From the NCBI GenBank assembly GCA_013398015.1, contig VZRR01012875.1:309053-373052 (forward strand): DNA of 64,000 nucleotides. Reading direction: 5' to 3'. Every line of letters starts with the position of its first letter. Within the stretch, counting starts at the first letter, position 1. This DNA is from Oreocharis arfaki (lineage: Eukaryota > Chordata > Aves > Passeriformes > Paramythiidae). The position numbers were made by a program, and so were the translations under genes. The notes beneath the pieces are model-generated. The model saw only the letters and a list, made by a program, of their open reading frames with translations, was not told where the DNA came from and ran no database searches. Shown here in pieces: positions 13,593-28,700 of this stretch.

Positions 13593-14630
13593 CAGAGAAT
13601 TGTAGAATTGTTTAGGTTGGAAAAGACCCCTAAGATTGTTGAGTCCAGCTGTTATCCCAGCACTACCAAGCCCATCACTAAACCCTGTCCCCAAGGGGCT
13701 GCATCTACATGTCTTTTAAACCCCTCCAGGGCTGGTGACTCCACCACTGCCCTGCAGAGCCTGTTCAATGCTTGAAAACCCTTATAGTGAAGAAATTTGT
13801 TGGAATATCTGATCTAAACCTCCCCTGACACATTTCCTTTTGCCCCATCCCTTGTTCTTTGGGGGAAGAGACCGATCCCCACCTGGCTACACCCTCCTGT
13901 CAGGCAGTTGTAGAGAGCGATGAGGTCCCCCCAAGCCTCCTTTTCTCCAGACTAAACACCCTCAGCTCCCTCAGCTGCTCCTCTTCAGCCTGGTGCTCCA
14001 GGCCCTTCCCCAGCTCCGTTCCCCTCTCTGGACACTCTCCAGACCCTCAATGTCCTTCTTGCCATCAGGGGCCCAGAGCTGGACACAGGATTTGAGGCGT
14101 GGCCTGACCAGTGCCCAGCACAGGGGGACGGTCACTGTCCTGGTCCTGCTGCCACACCATGGCTGGGACAGGCCAGGTGCCAGTGGCCTCTTGGCCTCCT
14201 GGGCACAGCTGGCTCCTGTTCAGCCCCTGCCACCCAGCACCCCCAGGTCCTTTCCCACTGGGCACTTTCCAGCCCCTCTGCCCCAGCCTGGAGCACAGTG
14301 TGGGGTTGTTGTGACCCAAGGACAGCAGCTGGCACTTGCCCTTGTAGAGCCTCATCCAGCTGGCCTCAGGCCATCGATCCAGCCTGTCCAGGCCCCTCTG
14401 CAGAGCCCTCCTGCCCTCCAGCAGATCAACAGTCCCACAAAACCTGGTGTTATCTGCAAACTGACTGAGAGTGGCCTCAATCCCCCTCATCCAGATCACC
14501 GGTCAAGTTATTAAACAGAACAGGGCCCAGTACCGAGCCCTGGGGAAGACCACTTGTGACCAGCTGCCAACTGGATTTAATTTCATTCGCCATCACTCTC
14601 TGGAATTGGCCATCCAGCCAGTTTTTCACC
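13593..14630 (-). mobile_element. CR1 non-LTR retrotransposon, 5'-truncated, minus orientation, decayed
   Basis: Reading the minus strand, this contains the end of a CR1 reverse transcriptase followed by the CR1 3' region. The RT palm motif appears as VTSGLPQGSVLGPVLFN near 14560-14500. The catalytic box follows as LSQFADN, then the LEGRRALQRGLDRLDRW helix and GKCQLLSLGHNNP, down to about 14290. One extra G in a G run near 14484-14488 shifts the frame between the palm motif and the box, and the second aspartate of FADD is changed to asparagine, so the copy is dead. The 3' end at 13593-13612 carries degenerate copies of the CR1 terminal octamer (consensus ATTCTATG). The 5' break near 14630 is approximate. 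Open frames on the plus strand here are antisense shadows. Confidence 0.92.
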
Positions 14631-16730
14631 CAGCAGCAGCTGTCAAAGCAGATGAAGTAGCGAAAGAATTCATGTTGATAACACTTCCATTTTCCATTAT
14701 TAACTTGATCTTTTGATGTCCAGATCAAAGCAAACCCATAAATGGGAGTCCTGACATGATTAAAACAGCCATGAAAAGGTTAAGGGCTGCTTAATTGCCT
14801 TACAATTCAGCACAAGACTTAAGGGAAAGGTGCCACATATGAAAGATGGAAATTAGAAGATAGATGGAGTAAGGGTTAAGCTGAGCTTTTAATCAATGTA
14901 TCAGTCCCGGAAGATAACGGCTTGGCACAGACATGGATGAAACACAGAAGCTTTCTGAGAAGACAAGATGCATGAGGACCCTCCATAACCACCTTCCTAT
15001 TAACATCTATCTTCTTCACCTGGTTCTACATCTGCAGTATTACGGAGACAATTACTTCTGTGCCTTTCCAATGCATTATTACCAAATTACCAAATGCAAA
15101 CCACCACACAACCTTCAGGTAGGAGATGGCAACAAACATCTCCAAAGTACAGGCAACAGGCAAAATAAAAGCAGAGATTTTAGCATTTTTTATTTATTGA
15201 GTAGCAGGGAATGATCTCATGAGCATCTGATGGCAGATGAAAGAGCTGCTCCAATTCCTTGGTATAACTCAGCACTGAACCCAAGCAAAGCAGAAAATGT
15301 GACACCTTTCAGCCAAACTTAATGCAAATATAAATGGGTTGAAAAAGAATTGCAATCAGGTCTACAACTGAAATGTTGAGGTGCTTAGAAAAAATTACTT
15401 ATTTTGATAACAAAACAAGTGTTATATGAACCAATAAGTCTCCGAAGTTGCCACTCCTTAGGAGATAATTTTAAAATACAGAGCTTTGCAGTCGTTTGGA
15501 AGTATGTCATGGATTTTTTTTAATACACATGACAGCCAGTATTTTGTGTAGACTCAGAGAAATTCCATATTTACTTCTGACTTATTATCCTAAATAAATC
15601 ATTAAGTTTCATGCTGTTTATTTATCTAATAAGAAAGACTGTGCACATAAAATATAAGGCCAGATTGCCCTTCTACATATCAGCAATTGTTTTCTCTCTC
15701 TTTTTGAATAAAAGTTTTCTTATGAATTATATAAATCATTAGCAACACACCTGAAAATCAAATAGTTTTTTTCCTCTGCAGAAGATCTTGGCACAGAGAA
15801 GTTGCTTCAAATCAAGAGAGACACAAGAGGCAGTAAGGCTAGAAGAACACACATGAAATTATTCATGTCTAACCCCTCATCCTTATCACAGAACCAGCTA
15901 GAACATAATCATTCCTGACTCAACTTTGCCAAAATTTTATCCTAAAAAATCATTCAGCATGTAGACTTCTCACCTAGGGAACCTATTCCAATGGCAGGCC
16001 AACAACTTCATCCCAGGTTGCCCGATTCAAACACTTGGAAGTCTTGTGTCAGGCTTTATGACTTTCCTCGAGTTCTTGTATTTTCCAGCTCAGTTTTCGA
16101 ACCTTGAAAGCTTATATTTCCCACCCTCTCTGAAATATGATCTTAATCTTTTCTGCAGAAATTGATAGCTTTTCATAATCATTGAGTCTAGGCACTGAAA
16201 CTTGGTAAACAAAAATACATACTTCTTCTAAGTTCTGACAGTATTCATTGAATTTCTTGCAACCAGGGTGGAGAGAAAAATAGTCCATCATCCTTTAACC
16301 TCCCAGGGCTCAAAAACTCATAGAAATGCTGCCCTTTGCACAGTGTTTATCCAGACCTTGCTGGAGGCCAAGGGAAGGTGCCCCTGAGTACCCTGCCCCC
16401 TCCATCCCCTGCCCCCATGGCCCCAGCCCTCGTTATCACCATCCCCTTTGCTCCAAGGGACCCCGCTGCAGCTGTCCTGCTCTTCTCTCTCCCTCCTGTC
16501 CTGTCACTTCCTCTAAGCACATTGATCCAGAAAGTATTTCTCTGGTCCTTTGCTCCATCTGCTGCTCAAACATTAAATGTGAAAGAAGGCAGAGCCCCTA
16601 GACTACAGCAGAAATGCTGTTTAGGGTATGATGCTACTGCACTTCACTTGTATGATCAATTTGAAATAAAAGCAAAATGCTTTGCAGGGGATTGCAGGTA
16701 CTGGAGATTTAGCTTCACTTAAATTTGGAC

Positions 16731-16765
16731 AAAGAAAAGAAAAGAAAAAAAAAGGGGGAAAAAAA
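16731..16765. repeat. Purine-only low-complexity run (A/G)
   Basis: This is an uninterrupted 35-nt run of purines built from AAAAG units, then a G5 block flanked by A runs. It is a simple-sequence tract. Confidence 0.85.
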
Positions 16766-19700
16766 TTTCTTTTACTACCTTCCAGTTTTCCAGAAATTCT
16801 TTAATTCTATGCTAGATTACATATTAGAGATTTACATTTCTGGGTATATTTTTTCCTCCAGTTTGGACATATTTATTTTCTTTGTTGATTCAGGAAATTA
16901 AATAGGAGCAGAACAGGACAGAAGAGATTTGTCTTTTCCTTTCCAGAACAGAACCACAGCACCCACTGATTACTGAATTTTTGGTTCAAGGTTGTTTGTG
17001 CAAGCCAACTTTATTTTTCCTGAAGAAAATTTTAGGGACATTGTTTCGGTATTTAGAGGAAGAAGGAGCTCTGTGCATTTACCACTTTTTTGTTTAACAT
17101 GATCCCAGAACACAGATGAATTTTAGCATTTTTGGGCGCATGAATTTTAGTGGGCTTGGGCACATATGTTTCTTCTAAGTGAAAGGCAGTAAAAATTAAT
17201 CACAGCCTCATTCATCACTGGCCTGATCCAACTCATGCTGAAATCTGTGGGCACATCTCCACAAAACTGGACCCATGCGCCCAGCAATTCTCCTCTGACC
17301 AGTCTAAAAATACCAGAGGTCTCATACGAAGCCAGACATAAATGGATACCAGACAATAAATCACTGTAATAAATAATATCAAGACAAGAAAATGGGGATT
17401 CAAGTCAAGCTCTAGATTTATAAACTCTAGAGGTAAAAGATCTAGCAGCTGTGAAGAAACAAATGGGTATGATTGACTGCTTTGTTCTGTTTGCAGATAA
17501 ACTTTGCAATTGCAGCTCCAGCTAATAATCACACAGGAATCCTTAGCTGTAAGCACAAAGAGAACAATAAAACAGCAAAACTCCAAAGTTACAACATACA
17601 ATAGAAGATGGAAGCTGATGCAGCAAGGCTTTGCCTTCCTCCTTCATTTAGCAGTACTGTCAAAGTGGCATAACAGCTTAGAAAATAATGAATATATAAC
17701 TAAAACTATGTCAGAATAAGCAAGAAGGGTAAAACCATGGGTTTGCTACCAGTCCCTCTCGGTACTAATTGCTGATTTTGATAGCTTTGCGCTTCTTAGC
17801 CGGCAACACACAGGAAGGGGAGGGGAAAAAATGTTTATTCAGTGCTCAGTAAATGCACTGCAGCTTCCTACTGACACGGCACTCAGGACAAAAGCACTTC
17901 CCTGTGCCATCAGGCAGCTGAACTTCTAGTCCTGCCTTGTCTGAAAAAAACAAGCAGTGCCCCTTCTCCCAGTCAAATGACACATTAGTTGCTGTCACTG
18001 CTGTCAAGCCTGAGTTATAATGATAGCACTACTGCTCGTACAGCCTGCAGGCAAACCAAGCAGCATCACAGAGGGAGGCTGCCAGGAAGGTGCAGTCACC
18101 ACCTCATCTGCCTAGTGAGAGGAATAATGTTCTTTGCAAGAGATATTTCCCAAAGAGCAGTGATCCTTGCAAACTGCCCTGAGAAACATCCATGCTTTTC
18201 TGACCAGCCTCCTTTTCATTCTACAGATACAATAAATCAACCTTCACATCCACAGCTGATAACAGTATTTTTCCTCATCAAGCTGAGGCTCTTTCTGTCA
18301 TACTCAGCCCTTAGCAGACCATCCTCCTGGTGCTGTGTTTTGACACATGTTTTTTGCGAGGTTCCTGACCTCCCCATGCTGCCCTGATCATAAAGATGAA
18401 TGCGTGAGAGCTGCAATGTAGAAATTAGCAAATGGCACAAAACAGCCACCTTTCGACCCAAATAAAGGCAGGGTCATGTCCAACAGGACTATTGTCCTGC
18501 CATGCATCTATCCTTGTGAATAGTTTCATTTAAAAAGAGACCATTTTCAATTTTCACCTGCTTCCCAACACTCGAAATTTCTCCCAGCATTTCCAATTTT
18601 TTCAGATTGTCTGAACTCCCATTAACAGGCTTCAATTCCTCTCCCTGCTGCCAGGCAAAGCACTCATATTGTTTGTTTGCTGACAAACTGGAGCTTGCCC
18701 TGGGGTTTCCGTGCCCCCAGCAAACAGCTGCCCAGGTTCTGTCCCACCACCCACCAGCCTGTGGGCGTGGAACAGGCGGGGACCAGCCTCACATCTCAGC
18801 ATCACACTGAGCTGCTGCTGCAGCGACAGCTCCTCGTCAGAGCATCTGTCCCACCAAAGCTCATTAGGGGGAAACAAGCAAAGAGTGCTGGGGAAGGATC
18901 TTGTCATCATTAATAATGTCAGACCCTTTTCTGCCTTGTCTTTTCATGTTAAAATTTTCAGAAGAGCATGGAAGAGTCACACTTGACAGGGCCTAGAGTA
19001 CCTTTGATATCTTGATCAAACTTGGCACCTACTACTTTATGTCTGGAGTAAATGGTCTTTGGAGCTCCCTTACACATCATGTATCAGCATATGTGGATTT
19101 TTATATCTATTTGATATGTATGATTCTGTTTAGCTGCATAAGGATACACAGCTACCTATTCCTTGGCCTGTTCTGATATCCAGAGGGATTCTCAGGCAAG
19201 TTCCCACTAGGCTGGCCTCAAAGGTTCATACTTTTCTGAACTATTCAGGGTCACAGCAGTTACTCTGAACAGCTCATCTGTCTGTCAAAGAAGTAGGTGA
19301 CTCCTACTAGCCAGACACACAGACTGGCTATTTTCCCTTTCCCCTTCTGACAGAGAAGTTAGTGAATATATAACATGGAAGTTTTCCTTTAAATTCATTA
19401 ACAGTTCATCCACACACTACGGCAAGGTGTTATATTAGGATACCTTTCTCTCATAAGCCTCGGGCTGACTTCTCTCTCTTAAAAATAATTTCCCAGTGGA
19501 TACCAACATGGTTATGGTGCTGTACAGTCCCCTCCCAAGCACAGCTCCCTGTGTTTTATCCCCAGTTCACATCTCCAGTGCAGCATGAGAAGTACCAGGC
19601 TCCTGAAAGACCCCAGAAGGCTCCTACTTTGAGATTTTTATCCCAGCCTCCCTGTGAGCCACATTAACTTCCTTGCTCTTCAAAATTAGACCTGTCTGGC

Positions 19701-22700
19701 CCCACAATCTCACTGAAGGCAGCAGTGTGCTGACTGAAGCATGCACTGGCCCAGCTGCAAACACCTGGCTGGGACCCTGCCTGCACCAGCCTGCAGCAGG
19801 TTTCTGATGGAGCGCATGAAGGGACTTCTTCAACAAAAACACCGACAGCAAACCCTGCCCCACGGGTGTCAGCAATCCAGCAGGTGCCACGGGCAGCCCC
19901 AGGTATAATAAGCTTCTTCCCTCTCCAGGATGCCCGTACTCACCCTGACAAGCTGCTGTGCATCCCACTGCACACCATAAACAGACTTCCTATCTACCGT
20001 GCAGAACATAAAAGAGGTTTTGTTGTCAATCTCCCATTATTTTTGCTGTAGATGTAAGGAAAGGTGGGAATGGGCCTGGTTTATTTGATAAGCACATCCA
20101 GCAGTGTCAAAAGGCACCAGCCCTGCAGCCCCTGTCCCTCCACAACAGCCTCAGCAAGTGGGGCATTGGAGAAGGTGCCTGCTCCCACAGACACTGAGAG
20201 AGCTGTAATTACTGATTTCCTGGTGCATTCAGTGCCCTGACCTAGACAAAGTTTCACAAAGTTACTTCAGGACGTGCATTCCCTCAGCTTTGTCTCTGGA
20301 GCTATCAAAACCTGCTACACAGGGTGTTCCCTTGATGCAATTATTTGCCCGCAGGGAACTCGTCTGAAATTTTCTCCCAGACCCAAAACAGCACCTAGCA
20401 CAGTAGCTCGATTTAACCCAAAACCCAAGAACTGCCTATGGCGTAGCTTGGGGCTGGCAGCCCTTGTTTCCTCCCACACCCTCCTCCTCCTCCTGCCATC
20501 TCACCCTTGCTTTTTCTTTAACTACCAAGGATCCCTAATTTCTGATACTAGATGTCCAGGAGCCTCACATATAGAGGAATCATCTTCCCATCTTGCTTAT
20601 ATTACAAAACAAATTAGAGATACTGAAGTGAAGTGTGTTAATCCTGTAATTATCATGGTTATAATGAGGCGGTTTAATGATCTTGCTAATTGTCTGTTCA
20701 GCAAGACTGAATTGGAAAACATTCCTTACCCCATCCACCCTTTTAATTCTGCTTAGATCGGATGTTTCCTGTAAGTGAAGAGCTGTAGCTATGTGTATCA
20801 CCACCCCATCACCAAATTAATGTTTAAAAATTGCTGCAGGTCTAACCAAAGGCCAAGTATTATTTTGTAAGTAATGCCTATGTGGCCACAGTCAGTAGCT
20901 ATTCAGCTATATATTAATTCAGACAAGATTGCCAGAGGAAGCAAAAACAAAAATAAAACATCTCTGTGAGGACTAAAATTTTGCTTATGGACTGCCTGTT
21001 AAAGGTCTTAAAATTATCAGCTGAAATAAGCTGCCTGAAAGTTGTTTCTGCCTAATCAACTCCTTTCCTGTTTATTCTGCTGCACAGACCCACCTCAGCC
21101 TGTGGCTGTGGCTAAATACAGGTGCTGTCCCAGAAGCCACCTTCAGTGCCCCAGGAAACTTCATTCTCCAACTCTTGCACACCTTGGGAGCAGCTCAGAA
21201 CCCCCTACATGGGTCATCAGAGGCTCATTAAAAATGATCTGTACAAAAGAAAACAATCAAGAATGCATACACAAGTAATTGTTCGCTCCTGCAAGAAACA
21301 CATGCTTCCAGCACATCAGCTGCTCTGCAGGAGTTGCCATGCATATGCTAATCCTGGAGTAAACTGAAAGTAATTCAAAGCAATGAAGCAGTAATTTACC
21401 CCATGTTTACTGTAATTCAGCCATGCTTTCCCTGCCATGGCTTGTTTAAAACCCCACATCTCATCCTTCCAGCTCTCTCTGCTGTAAAAAAGGTGAACTA
21501 AGTGTCACTGTAATAGGTAAAACTTACCAAGCATCTCAGTGTAGAATTCCCATTTTGAGGGTGATACCTGTGCTTCTCAAGCAAATGATGGCAGGAGACG
21601 TGAAAAAGAATGAAAGGTCTGTCCGTTTAGCCAAACACACACCTCTGAGCTACAGAGGCAACTGGAGAACTTCTTCCAGGTGCCAGCCATCTCTCTGAGA
21701 TCCTTACCTCACCTGCTGCTACAAAGCAAAGGTAACTTGTCATCAAGCCTGGTAATAACAGTGTTGTGAGCAGCCACCCAAAGCCCAGAGGTCAGATTTA
21801 AACTGAGATTAAACCAGCAAAGCTCCACCAGTTAGAAAATACAAGCAGTGAGGACCCGACCTCTGCACCCAGCAAGCTTTGCATCACCTTGCACAGGAAA
21901 GCGTCCCAGCACACATAGGCCAAGCTGCCCAGCACAGCAGAGAACAGACAAAAATGAGGAGTTATCTCTCACTGTAACCACATCTTAATGCTCAGTACCC
22001 ACCAGATTTTGTTTCTAGTATTTTTGACACGCTAGAGAAATAATGAATAGTAATTAGAATTAATCATTGCAAGTTCCATTGCAATTAACAGCAGTGGTTA
22101 GCATGCCAATTATTTATGAATACAGAAGTGACGCATGGGATCAGCCCAAAGATTTAACTGACCCACTGTCCCATTTCCAACAACTGTCAGCAGCAAATGC
22201 CTGGAAATACATTTGCAAGGGCAAGGCAAGCATCAAGCAATGCTTTCCCTGAATATTCTTCCAACATCCAACAGCTCATAGCTGAGAAATTTCCTGAGCC
22301 AAAGACTCCTGCCAGGGCTGCACATCTGAGCAGCTGGCACCCAGCAGCACCCACAAACTCCTTTTGCTCTGCAGAACATCTCTGCCTGCTCCTCAAAGGC
22401 CAAGCCCAGAGGGTACAGCAAGTCCTGCATGTAGCACTATTTCTTTGCTTATTTGAGACACAATTCTCTTAGCATCACTGCATGAGCTCAAGGCATCACA
22501 GGGCTGGAGCCCTCTGTCAACCAAGTGCTGAGTGCTAGTTTGCTGAGAAAAGGGCTCACAAACGAGACAGCAGCAGGTAATAAATATACTATGGTCTAAT
22601 GATTTCCCACAGCTTTAAAAAATACTGTCACTGCAGCATTTGGCCATGATAACCAAAGGATGCAGTCAGGAGAGGGTTTGTAGATAAGCACTAGATTTCA

Positions 22701-25700
22701 TTAAAACCAACAAGCAGAGATTAAAAATGAAGACACGAAAAGTTTATCAAGACACAAGTCCTCTTCTCAGGTCTATGAGCTCTCCTATTAGACTGTATCA
22801 TCTCTCCCCAGAGATCTGCCTTGACTGAGCAGTGCTTGGTGCAGAAACACCAGGGAGCAGGTCAGTTTAGTGCCTCCTGGAAGGCCATTGCCCCTGCTCC
22901 CCACCCTGCAGCAGACACAGAAAGGATGGGCCTCATATGCCAAGCAAGACCTGGGAATGAAAGTGCATTTACCAGCAATGGGAAAAATATTCCCCTGGCA
23001 GGAAGAGGAGAGGTCAAGTTCCAGTGCAATCTATTAAATGAGTCTGTTTCTCACCACACTTCAGAAAATAGAGTGGAAACAGCAGAGTGAAGACATTAGG
23101 TGCCATCACCAGTGAGATGAGAATCGAGCACCAGGGAGATGGGTAAAAAATCCAGGGGGGTGTGGCTGATCTCATTTCCCTCACTTCTACAACAGACACT
23201 TTTATTCTGTGCTTCTCATACCTGATAGCACAGACACAGCCATCTGCAGGGGGTCGAACTGCAGGGTGCTCAAGCCAAAGAAGAGTTATTCAGTAACTTC
23301 AGACAGGTTTTGGTGAAAGCTCCAAAAGCCATTCCAACTCAGCCAGGGGGTGGCTGTGTGCAAATCAGCAGTTACACCTGAAGAAGGTAGCCTAGTGTGA
23401 AATTTTAAATAAAATACATAATGGCTTTCAGACATATGTTACAGCAAGGAAACCACTGGAGATGATGGAGAGCCTTGTTTGTTGTTTGGGTTTTGTTTTG
23501 AAACAATTTTGCAATAACACCACTTCAAAACAAGCTGCCATGTATGAAGGGGCAGAGCCAATATTACATTTTGAATAAAACACTCATTTGTTTCTCATCG
23601 TGCCTTCAAAATTATAAGCTTCTTGATTAAAAACCTCTTTCTCAGACTACCTCAGATTAAGAGGCATGGTGCTGGCAGCCAGGATTGTTATCAGTATTGT
23701 ATGATCCTCAGCAATATAGCCACACTGCAAATGAATTTGCATATAGGAAATATTTGGGGCCAAACACAGCAAAACTGTTCATTATTCCTGAGCTGTAACA
23801 TGGCTCAAAACCATTTCTCTATCCATTTGCCTCTATTCATTAACCATCCCTCTATTTATTGGTCCATCTTCAATATGAACAACTGGTGGAAAATTTGGGG
23901 TAAAAACTCTGCAAAGATGAATTTAAGTCACAACCAATATTTATTCCAAGACTGTTCCTCAGTCCATTCCATCTACTCCCCAGCTCTCCACAATAAATCA
24001 CTTGGGCTCCCCATACACTGCACCACATCAGATCTCAACAGCACAGATCAGAATACACAGCTGTGTTTATGCGAAAGAGAAACTAATAAATGAAAAATTA
24101 TGAGTGGAAATTGAATCTGCTAGATGAATGCTCAGCAGTAGATTAACATATGCTGCATTTGCAGAAAAAAATAATAATACTTTAACTCCAGCTTATATTA
24201 AATATCGAGATCGCTGAGTTTTCCTCAAGGTTCTGCATGTCTTGATATATTGTAAGCAAGCATATTTCATTAGTTGCATATATCCATATCTCTCTAATAA
24301 CTTTCAAACTCCTGGACTCCTGTCATTTGGAGTTATATTTGAAGAGACACTTGAGACCTATAAAAGAAGTGGAAAAAAACCCGAAAACCAATACTAAAAG
24401 CAATGTGCTTTCACTGCTTTTGTCAGTGGAAACTTTCTTTTGAGCTGTATAATTGAAAAGCAATGCAGTAGCACAAAATATTACATGAGATGAGGAACAT
24501 TTCAGTGACAGCTTCACAGCCCACAAGCCAAAACATAATGCATTGTTTATCACAGATAATTGCAGGCTTTCCATCCCATTTTAATCTTTTTGTTAGCTTT
24601 TAAACAAACTCTCTGTCCCAGTTCTAGAGACAGGAAATAAGAATAAACATTTGCATTCTCTTCTGAAGAATATTCATTATTCAGGGTAACAGAGAGAATA
24701 AACTGGATCTTCTGCAGAATGTACTACCCTGCTCATGGTAGCTACCCTTCGCAAGATAAGATACAAGCCAGTGAACCATCACAACACATTTTCTTTATTT
24801 AACTTTTAGGAAGCTGTAACTAAGCTGTAAGCTTCTCTGTTTCTATTCCTTGGCTTTGAATTCATTTTCTGCCTTATTTTAATATTTTCTAAATTAAAAA
24901 AAAAAATCCCACCAAAGTCAAACCTTTTTCATGCAGATGAGGATGCCAGGAAGTAATTCAGTAGCAGATTTATCCCTGAGAACAGAAACACATTTAAAAA
25001 GTCATATCTCCATTTTTAATCATTTTTACAGTCTAAGAGGAAGCATTTTCTAGTGAGATATTTTTCCTCCTGCCTGGACTGCTCTGTAGAGCAGACACAG
25101 TCTATGTAACATCTGAGCTGCTGAAAAATCCATGAGAAGGTCAAAAATGTAATTCTGACACCAGTTTTAATTCAGCCTACTTCAGCCAAAGTCACTCAAG
25201 GGAGAAAAAACCAAAACAACTTCGTGGTCAATATCCAGAGAGAACTTTAGCTCTCCTCTATGCTACCAATTTCATGGACATCAGTATCCTTATTTTCCTC
25301 ACACATCTATCCATAGCCTGAGTATTTACACCTATGACTGATACAACTCATCTCATGGAAGTCAGCAGAACTCCTGATGCTCACCCACTACTGCTGAATT
25401 AAAGCTCACCCGTTGATACCAGCTTCTCTCCTCAGGTGGCCCAGTTTGAACTCTCTGCCCATAATTAACAGAATCTCAGCTCCCCTCCAAGGAGACACCA
25501 CTGTGCTGTGTTAGTCACATCCTGCAAGGACAAGGGCCAACTAATACAGAAAAGCCTGTGCAAAGTCAGCTCCATTTGCTGACACCACTCAGGTGCTGCT
25601 CGTAGCAGGCGCCTCCTGTAGCGAGATTTGCGGTGCATTTTTTAGAAGGGCGCTTGGTTAAATCAGTATCTGCAAACCACAGTGCCACACATGCATAATG

Positions 25701-28700
25701 CAGTGTGGCAGCTCTGAAGAGTCAGGAAGGCTCTACAGAGAAGCATCCGTAGCCATAAATGAAAAATACAGGTTTTGAAAATACAAACTTTATGTCTCAA
25801 GACACCTGTTACTTGCTCAGAGAATGAATTGGAAAACTACCAGAAATAAGAATAGGGAATTCTCATCAGGCTGTTAATAATTTGCTGCTCTGTTCTGTAC
25901 TCTCAGACCTCTCTGGCTGGGCCAAAACTGTTGCTGTCCCAAATTCAGCCAGTGGGAGAAAGCCAAGTAGCAGCAGAACCTGGAACCAATCAACTTGGTC
26001 AAGGTGTAGGGATGTTTGAAGGACAGCTCAGAAGGTGATAAAGGGCATTAAACGTCTCAGTCACTGATGTGACACTAAGGATAGTGCAAGATCTAAAGAA
26101 GTAAATTATAATGCAGTCTTGGTCTCTAAAAACACTGCAGAAGAAGGAGGATAAAACTCACACCCTTGTACTTCAAAGACATGAAACTCCTGCTGCTGAA
26201 ATGGAAAAAGGACAGTCCTGCAGTTCTTAGTAATACCTGATGCAGCAAATTTTTCAAAAAGACAGAAAAGCAAAGAAAAGAGCAATGCAGGAACACAATA
26301 GGGTTTGAAGGCACAGATTAATAGATTTCAATATTAATCAAGTTAAGGTAGAACTTGTTATTAGAGACTAGTGCCTCCAAGTTCCCTCTGTTCATGTATT
26401 TATTAATTTGGGTATTTTTACACATTTTCTGTACAGAAAAAAAAAAAGGAGAGAAATTGATTTTAGATTTCTAAACTATGCTCTGTCTTAGTCATTATTT
26501 CCGTGGAGTTCCAGAGTGAAGCTGTCTGCTCAAAATGCCAAGTAGGCATTCTGGCAATGAAGACCAATAAAAATGCACAAACAAGAATTCTGCCTTGGTA
26601 ACTAATAGACATGATGTGCTTCTAACTTGCATCCTGCTGCCTGGGAGCCCCAGGGAACAGCTCTGCCATCCATAGCACCACAACCAGACCCCTGTCCATA
26701 GCCCTTTCCCTAAGGCTCCCTCTCTGCATCAAATGCAGGTGAATATCGTCCCCTAACAACAACTCTCTCATCCAGTTGACAATTCCCGAAAGAGGAGCCT
26801 TTGAATTATCAACCAGCCATTTGTACAGCTGAAATAGCAATAAGCCAATACCAAGGTCGTAAACAACCGTTCCAAGTTCTTTCTTGTGATAAATTGGTTG
26901 CAAACATTTCTACTGGCTCTAGCAGTGTGAGGTTGGAAGTCATGAGTGAGCAGAGCAATTCCCACTGCAGCTGGATAAACCTTCCCTTCCCAATCTGTTA
27001 CAGCTGTAACAAGATATAAGTGGAGAAATAGTCTTGATCAAGGTGGAATAATATTTAGAGCAGAATGTCAGGTTCAGCCACAAATAGATTTGCTCGTGGA
27101 AGCAGCTGCTACACCCATTAGAATCTTTTAATAAACTGTTATGAAGATTGACACCTTGGAAGTAATTAAGTATTAAGTATTTTTAGGTAATTACTGCAGC
27201 AATAACACAAGACGTGCTCATTTTCAGAATGAGGAATTATCTGTAGCTCCCATTGCTGTGGTCCTTTTAATAATTCATAATAGTTTGACACCCATGATTA
27301 TTACTCCAGCTTTCCAACTTTCCAAACAAACTGATAGGAGCAAAAGAAACTGTTTGCAATCCAGGGGAAATCCCAGCAGCTCAACATGAGCTGGTTATAT
27401 GGCACTACTAGGGGAAAGGAGCACACAGAAGGCATGATGTCAATGCACTGACCAACAGCAAGAAACCCTCACGTAAAGCAAATACCTTTAAGTCAAGATC
27501 CTGTGTAAAGGACAGAAAAAATAGTACAGCAACAAAAGTAGCCATAAGAAAATGATGTCTCACTAACAAGCATGCTGCCACGTCTGCTAGGGCACTCAAA
27601 CTCTGACTGTGGTGAGGAAGAGATGTTTTCATACAATCAGTGCTCACGGACCACCCCCCAAACCAAGCTCCCCACCTTCTCTCTTCCACTGACACCTGAA
27701 CTCAGACTTGCTCCCCAAGCCCTTTGAAGGGCACAAGTTCATCCTGGATGTCCAATCACCTGTCTGCATTTGCCAGGTGAGCCATCAGAAACTCTCCTGG
27801 ACCCGCACTCATTCCATGTTCACAGAGCACATCTTTACACCTGCACATAGAGCCACACTCAGGCTCATGCTGCTTCCAAGCAGCATTTTATCTGCTAACT
27901 GCAAAAAATACAAACCCAAAACTTCCCATAGGCACACTGGTTATTTTTGCTGTGAACTGCCCTGCTAAACCACTACAGGTTTCCTGTGAGGTTATATTGA
28001 TAAGATCTCAACACACAGATGGGTTCTCTCAATGCAGGAAAGTTTAGCTCTGCTCCACCTGCAGAGGCAGTGTGTCTGTCCTGAAGCTCATTTTAAGAGC
28101 AGAGTGACCAGGCCAGATTTCAGTGCTGTCCCACTCCTGCACAGTGTCATGCTCCAGAATTCAGTGTCCAGAATCTAGCAGTGTCCTTCGTCCACCCAGT
28201 GCCAACGGGCTGGGCATGACACCCTTCAGGCCCTGACAGGTTGAGAGCAGCTGCACTCAAAGAAACTGCTCTGCCATCCTAAAAGAAATTTTTAGAATTA
28301 AAAAGTAAAAAAAAAATTAAGACACATCACACAAGAAGGCCAAACCCTAAAAAATATCACTGAATTTTAAAAAAATTACAGAACAACTGACAAAGGTTAA
28401 AGCAAAATGGTCTTATTGATAAAAAACGTTTCAGTAGTTTTAAAACTATCTAAGAGTAGCTTTGGCCTTATTATTTTCAGTAAATCTGGAGGTTTGTTTT
28501 ATATTTTAACTTGAATGTCAAGTTATAAATGCACTTTGAACTGAAAACACATTTTTAAAAAACCTTTTCAAAATGGGACATTCACTAAAACTAACTGTTT
28601 TCCAATAAGCAGGCTTGGCTTTGACAGAAAAATGTCAGCATAAAACATACCCACAGCTCCATTCTGAGCTGTGTGGGCCCCTAATGAGAGGATATTCCTA

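Noticed and set aside
13859..14514. Plus-strand open frames of up to 173 codons, proline- and serine-rich
   Set aside because: They lie antisense to the CR1 element at 13593-14630 and are shadows of its minus-strand sequence.
23623..24093. 156-codon plus-strand frame considered as a possible exon or retroviral remnant
   Set aside because: No motif of gag, pol or env type, no LTR-like flanks and no splice context; treated as a chance frame.
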